64,000 nucleotides of DNA from UBA7488 sp964414185 (GTDB lineage Bacteria; Pseudomonadota; Alphaproteobacteria; CAAHEQ01; UBA3637), in NCBI GenBank assembly GCA_964414185.1, contig CAYPVK010000001.1, positions 1-64,000 of the forward strand. Direction: 5' to 3'. Below are positions 60,111 through 64,000 of this stretch, one piece after another; the stretch's first letter is position 1, and each line of letters starts with the position of its first letter. The notes beneath the pieces are model-generated. The model had not been told where the DNA came from. It saw only the letters and a program-made list of their open reading frames with translations, and searched no databases. Made by a program: the position numbers and the translations under genes.

Positions 60111-60470
60111 ATGGCTCGCGTAACCGTTGAAGATTGTATTGAAAAAGTGCCAAACCGTTTTGATTTGGTTTTGCTCGCCGCCGGGCGGGCTAAGGCTTTG
60201 GGGGCAGGTGTAACGCCGACTTTGTCGCGCGATAATGATAAAAACACTGTTGTCGCTTTGCGCGAAATTGAAGAAGGCACCGTTAATTTGGATGACGTCA
60301 AGGACGGCATCATCATCGGCATGCAAAAATATGTCGGAGCTCAAGAATCCGCCGTCGATGCCGAAGAAATCAAAGAAGTCGAAGCCGAAATTATGGGCGG
60401 CGGTTTATATGCCGACAGCGAATTTGTCGAATCCGAAGCTTTCCAAGTGGTAGACGATTTGGGCGAATAA
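60111..60470 (+). CDS. rpoZ: RNA polymerase omega subunit
   Basis: A small subunit that helps assemble RNA polymerase and forms part of a ppGpp site. The 119-aa protein has the family start MARVTVEDCIEKVPNRFDL, LVLLAAGRAKAL and KNTVVALREIEEGTV. The acidic C-terminal extension of about 45 residues is typical of alphaproteobacterial omega. ATG 60111 follows AAGAAAGGG. rsh follows 18 nt downstream, an arrangement usual in alphaproteobacteria. Confidence 0.96.
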   Translation: MARVTVEDCIEKVPNRFDLVLLAAGRAKALGAGVTPTLSRDNDKNTVVALREIEEGTVNLDDVKDGIIIGMQKYVGAQESAVDAEEIKEVEAEIMGGGLYADSEFVESEAFQVVDDLGE

Positions 60471-60488
60471 GCCCGCAAGGAGGCGTTT

Positions 60489-62621
60489 TTGAGGCAATAT
60501 GAACTTGTCGAACGCGTAAAATCTTATGATCCCAATGCAGATGAAGATGCCATCAATCGGGCTTATTTGTTTGCTTTAAAAGTCCACGGTTCGCAAAAAC
60601 GCGAATCGGGTGAAGCTTTTTTTATCCATCCGGTCGAAGTGGCGGCTATCCTGACACAATATAAAATGGATGCAACGACGATTATCGCCGCTTTGTTACA
60701 TGACACGGTGGAAGATACGGCAGCTTCATATGCCGATTTGGCAGCATTGTTCGGCGATGATGTGGCTAAATTGGTCGAAGGCGTCACGAAGCTGGACAAA
60801 TTGCAAGTGTCGTCCGAAGCAATGCGCCAAGCCGAAAGTTTCCAAAAATTCGTTTTGGCGATGAGCGAAGATATCCGCGTGTTGCTGATAAAATTGGCCG
60901 ACCGTTTACACAACATGCGCACGTTGCATTATCGCAAAGATCCTGCCAAGCGGCGCAAAGTAGCGGTGGAAACAATGGAAATTTACGTGCCGCTCGCCGA
61001 ACGTATCGGTATGCAACAACTCAAAGACGAATTGGAAAATTATGCGTTTCAAACATTGCATCCGGAAGCTTACGAATCCATTGACACGCGATTAAATTTT
61101 TTGAAAGAGCAGGGCAAAGACCAAGTCGCCCAAATTATGGAGCAGCTGCAAAAAGATTTGGACGAACATGGCATTAACGGCGAAATTACCGGCCGCGAAA
61201 AGCGTCCGTATTCGATTTGGCGCAAAATGCAACGGCAAAATATCGCGTTTGAACAAGTGTGCGATATTATGGCATTTCGCGTGATTGTCGATTCGGTTGA
61301 AGATTGTTATAAAACATTGGGGGTTGTCAATACCAAATATCCGATGATTCCCGGGCGTTACCGTGATTTTATTTCGACGCCCAAACCCAACGGGTACCGT
61401 TCATTGCATACGGGTGTTATCGGTCCGCTCAATCAACGCATTGAAGTCCAAATCCGCACTCATGAAATGCATCAGGTTGCCGAATACGGTTTGGCCGCGC
61501 ATTGGGAATATAAACAGGGCGTCCATCGCGAAGGTAAGCAATACCGCTGGTTGCGCGAATTGTTGGAATTGATGAATCATTCGTCTAATCCCGGCGAATT
61601 TTTGGAACATACCAAAATGGCGATGTACCAAGACCAAGTGTTTTGTTTCACGCCCAAAGGGGATTTGATTACGTTGCCGAAAGGCGCAACGGCAATAGAT
61701 TTTGCCTATGAAGTGCATTCGCGTGTCGGTGACACGACGGTTGGTGTCAAAATAAACGGCAAAATCAAACCGTTGCGTACCGTGTTGCAAAACGGCGACC
61801 AAGTGGAAATTTTGACGGCCAAAAACCAAACGCCGTCCGTCGAATGGGAACGCATTGTCGTTACGCCGAAAGCTAAATCCAGTATTCGCCGTTTTTTGAG
61901 AACACAAAGGCGTGCGCATTTTATCGAATCTGCCCGTACGATGTTTAACAATACATGCAAAGAATACGGCATATCATATACGGACACGGATTTAAAACCC
62001 GCTTTGGAACATTACAAACAAACAACTCCCGAAGATTTATTGGCTGCCATCGGTGAAGGCATTGTGCCGTTTACCGAAGTTTTTCATTTAATTCATCCGG
62101 AACAAAAATTGAAAATCAAACGGACGATTTCGTTTTTTAAGAAGAAATCACCGTCCGTGTCCGACAAATCCATGCCCGTTTTGGGATTGATTCCGGGGAT
62201 AGCGCTCAGTTTTGCCAAATGTTGTCACCCTGTGCCGGGCGATAAAATCGTCGGGATTGTCAATACCGGCAAAGGCGTTGCCATTCATACTCAAGATTGC
62301 CCCGTTTTGCAAAAATTTGCCGATGAACCCGAACGTTGGTTGGATGTGTCTTGGAATGAAAACATCGTCAAAGACAAATCCATGCCCGTCCGCGTTAAAA
62401 TCTCTTTGGAAGACAAACCTTCCGTCATGCCCGAATTATTGGGGATTATTTCCAAACATAACGCGGCCGTTACCAATTTTTCCACTTTAAGCAAAAGTGG
62501 CGGTTGGAACGAAATATTTTTGGATATTGAAGTTAAAAATGCCGAACATTTGGATGTTTTGTTGCAGGCAATCCGTGCATATAAGGCTGTATCGTCCGCT
62601 TCGCGCGTCCGAGGGGTGTAA
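60489..62621 (+). CDS. spoT: Bifunctional (p)ppGpp synthetase/hydrolase (RelA/SpoT homologue)
   Basis: Makes and breaks the alarmone (p)ppGpp. The 710 aa comprise the HD hydrolase domain (SGEAFFIHPVEVAAIL, then LLHDTVEDT; His-Asp intact), the synthetase domain (GRYRDFISTPKPNGYRSLHT), a TGS domain (KGDLITLPKGATAIDFAYEV), a Cys-containing conserved region (FAKCCHPVPGDKIVGI) and a C-terminal ACT domain. Both catalytic halves look complete. The start is TTG 60489 with AAGGAGGCG upstream. Downstream of rpoZ in the same operon. Confidence 0.95.
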   Translation: MRQYELVERVKSYDPNADEDAINRAYLFALKVHGSQKRESGEAFFIHPVEVAAILTQYKMDATTIIAALLHDTVEDTAASYADLAALFGDDVAKLVEGVTKLDKLQVSSEAMRQAESFQKFVLAMSEDIRVLLIKLADRLHNMRTLHYRKDPAKRRKVAVETMEIYVPLAERIGMQQLKDELENYAFQTLHPEAYESIDTRLNFLKEQGKDQVAQIMEQLQKDLDEHGINGEITGREKRPYSIWRKMQRQNIAFEQVCDIMAFRVIVDSVEDCYKTLGVVNTKYPMIPGRYRDFISTPKPNGYRSLHTGVIGPLNQRIEVQIRTHEMHQVAEYGLAAHWEYKQGVHREGKQYRWLRELLELMNHSSNPGEFLEHTKMAMYQDQVFCFTPKGDLITLPKGATAIDFAYEVHSRVGDTTVGVKINGKIKPLRTVLQNGDQVEILTAKNQTPSVEWERIVVTPKAKSSIRRFLRTQRRAHFIESARTMFNNTCKEYGISYTDTDLKPALEHYKQTTPEDLLAAIGEGIVPFTEVFHLIHPEQKLKIKRTISFFKKKSPSVSDKSMPVLGLIPGIALSFAKCCHPVPGDKIVGIVNTGKGVAIHTQDCPVLQKFADEPERWLDVSWNENIVKDKSMPVRVKISLEDKPSVMPELLGIISKHNAAVTNFSTLSKSGGWNEIFLDIEVKNAEHLDVLLQAIRAYKAVSSASRVRGV

Positions 62622-62726
62622 AATTGTTTTATAAGGTATCCGGCACTATTTGGGAAGGCAGGCAAGTAGGTTATCTACATGCCACCTTCCCAAATAACGC
62701 TATCTCCGCTTCTAAAACAATTTTAC
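62618..62726. repeat. 109-bp imperfect palindrome
   Basis: Ends are a perfect 14-bp inverted repeat, GTAAAATTGTTTTA (62618-62631) and TAAAACAATTTTAC (62713-62726). Inside, ATTTGGGAAGG pairs with CCTTCCCAAAT and GTAGGTTATCTAC forms the tip. The whole element folds into one long hairpin starting at the stop codon of the rsh gene. There is no T run, so it is not a simple terminator. It has the look of a small palindromic repeat (MITE- or ERIC-like) or an RNA processing site. Confidence 0.7.
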
Positions 62727-62967
62727 AGGTACTTCAAAGGTTAGTAATCAAAGTACACGGCATATTCCCAAAGGCCGCCATTTTCTCTTTGAAAAATCAT
62801 TTACGGGGGATGGGTTTGACGTATTGTTTAATTTCTTTTTTTAAAAAATGTTTACGGGCGGCATTTTGTGTCGGTGAACAAACAAATTTAATGTATGGTG
62901 CTTTTTTTTACGGCATTGTATCCGTTTTTAAAATTTATTCATTATATATTCAAAAATCGGAGGCGTT
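62727..62967. other. Intergenic stretch between palindrome and acpS
   Basis: About 240 nt in which I see no gene or strong promoter. An open frame through it (62624-62971) has no RBS, covers the palindrome and gives an unconserved-looking peptide. The acpS RBS (CGGAGG) is at its right end. Confidence 0.5.
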
Positions 62968-63357
62968 ATGATTATCGGTATGGGGACGGACATTGTTCAA
63001 ATCAGGCGTATCGATTTGACCGTTAAACGTTATGGCGACAAGTTTTTAAACCGTATTTTTACGCCGGCCGAACGGGCGGCGGCCGAAAAATTGGCGCCCT
63101 CAAAACAAACGGCTTATTATGCCAAACGCTATGCGGCCAAAGAGGCGATATCGAAAGCATTGGGCAGCGGTATCGGGCATTTGGCAATGTGGCGGGAAAT
63201 TGAAATTTTAAACAATGCTGCTGGTGCGCCCGTTTTAACGGTGACGGGCCAAACGGCGGATACGTTGCATAAATTGGCAGGTGGTGTCGCCGTGCGAACG
63301 TTTGTGTCGCTCAGCGATGACGAAGCGGCCGTTGCAACGGTTATTTTTGAAATTTGA
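62968..63357 (+). CDS. acpS: Holo-[acyl-carrier-protein] synthase
   Basis: Attaches the phosphopantetheine arm from CoA to acyl carrier protein. The 129-aa protein shows the family's GMGTDIVQIRRI with the Mg-binding Asp (residue 8), the YYAKRYAAKEAISKALGSG motif with the catalytic Glu (about 58) and the C-terminal VSLSDDEAAVATVI. Length matches AcpS (126). ATG 62968 follows GGAGGC. In alphaproteobacteria it often follows the rpoZ-rsh region, usually with pdxJ, which is missing here. Confidence 0.95.
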   Translation: MIIGMGTDIVQIRRIDLTVKRYGDKFLNRIFTPAERAAAEKLAPSKQTAYYAKRYAAKEAISKALGSGIGHLAMWREIEILNNAAGAPVLTVTGQTADTLHKLAGGVAVRTFVSLSDDEAAVATVIFEI

Positions 63358-63373
63358 CGTTTTGAAAAATTTT

Positions 63374-63405
63374 AAAGGGGGACAGCCGCAACCGTCCCCC
63401 TTTTT
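63374..63405 (+). terminator. acpS terminator
   Basis: AAAGGGGGAC (63374-63383) pairs perfectly with GTCCCCCTTT (63394-63403), followed by TT. It also faces the converging gene at 63430. Confidence 0.85.
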
Positions 63406-63429
63406 GTTTAACCGTTTTTATGCGCTCTT

Positions 63430-64000
63430 TTAAAGCCCGTTGTTGTTATTATACCATTTTGCCACTATCGGATTCGCATGTTTGGATTCGCCGGTAATTT
63501 GAGAATCGTTATACTCTTTAACCTTTTTATAACCCCACATTAAAGTGCCGACGCCCGCAACAACCCCCAGCGCCCCAAATGTAAAGCCCCACGGGAACGG
63601 TTCATTATTTTGCGTGCGCTTAATAATATTGGGGTTTTTAATCGCCTTGTCCAACGCTTTTGTCAGCTCTTTGCCTTCTTTGCCGGCCATCACGTCGCAG
63701 GCGGCGGCAAAACGGTAAACAAACGAATCGGTACGGTTGCCTTGTGCCGCGCTGTTGGATTTTGTTTTATAAGCGTTTGTAGCAAAAACCAAAGCGTCAA
63801 AAGGCGCCCGTCCGCGTTCAATTTGAGATTTTGCCAATTCAAGCGTTTTAACATACCGGTCATGCGCGTCCAAACCGGGTGTAAACACATAATCGACGGC
63901 TTTGCCGATTATACCGGATTCGGCCGCCGTTTCTTGATATTGGGCATTTTGCGCATTGGCAAGCAAATCGACATCCAAAATGCGCGAACCGAATAAATCC
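63430..64000 (-). CDS. Hypothetical protein, C-terminal part (runs off the window)
   Basis: The frame is open from the stop at 63430 to the right edge, so at least 189 C-terminal residues are present and the true start lies beyond the window. The TTG codon at 63978 has no RBS and is unlikely to be the start. The soluble part is helical with Ala/Lys-rich stretches (ELTKALDKAIKNPNIIKRTQ) and one membrane helix near the end (FGALGVVAGVGTLMWGYKKV). I recognise no family. Confidence 0.65.
   Translation of the reverse strand, partial: DLFGSRILDVDLLANAQNAQYQETAAESGIIGKAVDYVFTPGLDAHDRYVKTLELAKSQIERGRAPFDALVFATNAYKTKSNSAAQGNRTDSFVYRFAAACDVMAGKEGKELTKALDKAIKNPNIIKRTQNNEPFPWGFTFGALGVVAGVGTLMWGYKKVKEYNDSQITGESKHANPIVAKWYNNNNGL

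Noticed and set aside
62624..62971. 115-aa frame between rsh and acpS
   Set aside because: TTG start inside the palindrome, no RBS, and it runs into acpS; probably noncoding.
1..64000. CRISPR arrays, tRNA or rRNA genes, IS elements
   Set aside because: No regularly spaced direct repeats, cloverleaf-like intergenic sequences, rRNA sequence or transposase genes were seen on reading both strands.

Overview
The window looks like the chromosome of a Gram-negative, LPS-bearing, fermentative alphaproteobacterium of low to moderate GC, most likely an uncultured, host- or gut-associated lineage (RF32-like). Support for this comes from a ChpT-type histidine phosphotransferase (CtrA phosphorelay), rpoZ directly followed by a bifunctional RelA/SpoT gene with acpS nearby, kdsB for LPS, a eukaryal/Rickettsia-type IleRS, and an anaerobic mixed-acid set (PflB, PflA, AdhE). 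The taxon is an inference, since no rRNA or marker search could be run. No rRNA, tRNA, IS element, intact prophage or CRISPR array was seen.

Layout. 0-5 kb: a frameshifted ankyrin-repeat gene, then pflA and pflB. 5-8.3 kb: a metal-homeostasis block with a CDF zinc exporter and an ArsR/SmtB regulator under a promoter carrying a textbook operator, followed by a CnrYXH-like ECF sigma, small membrane protein and periplasmic metal-sensor trio. 8.6-12 kb: an ArnT-like GT39, ArnC-like GT2 and YdjC/NaxD-like deacetylase operon that would fit amino-sugar decoration of lipid A. 12-19.5 kb: small metabolic and transport genes and a divergent repressor/HTH switch with operators. 19.6-23.7 kb: a three-hairpin RNA-like element, leuA behind a leader-peptide attenuator, and thrS. 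23.8-27 kb: two paralogous HNH proteins, an orphan PhoB-type regulator and rpe.

27-35.5 kb is the most unusual part. A degenerate succinyl-CoA synthetase pair that has lost catalytic residues is joined to chpT. It is followed by a tandem array of six divergent aminoglycoside/choline-kinase-like phosphotransferases, several with their own sigma70-type promoters. 35.7-51.8 kb: ileS, a Gpt-type phosphoribosyltransferase, a divergent anmK, rnr, pip, adhE, a MORN_2 repeat protein, htpX, lemA and ppa. 51.9-57 kb: an orphan zeta-toxin-like ATPase, kdsB, a histidine phosphatase, and an AlgX/J-like plus MBOAT O-acetylation pair whose first gene has an 11-G tract near its start (candidate phase variation). 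57-64 kb: a DHODH-like protein with altered active site, metG, rpoZ, rsh, a 109-bp palindrome, acpS and a gene running off the right edge.

Genes cooperate in several modules: anaerobic pyruvate and ethanol metabolism (pflAB, adhE), zinc/heavy-metal defence (CDF/ArsR plus sigma/anti-sigma/sensor), envelope decoration (kdsB, GT39-GT2-YdjC, AlgX-MBOAT) and stringent response (rpoZ-rsh). Many sigma70-type promoters with 17-18 bp spacers are readable, and the leu leader peptide (20 aa) and a DUF1328 gene (54 aa) were found by reading the sequence directly.
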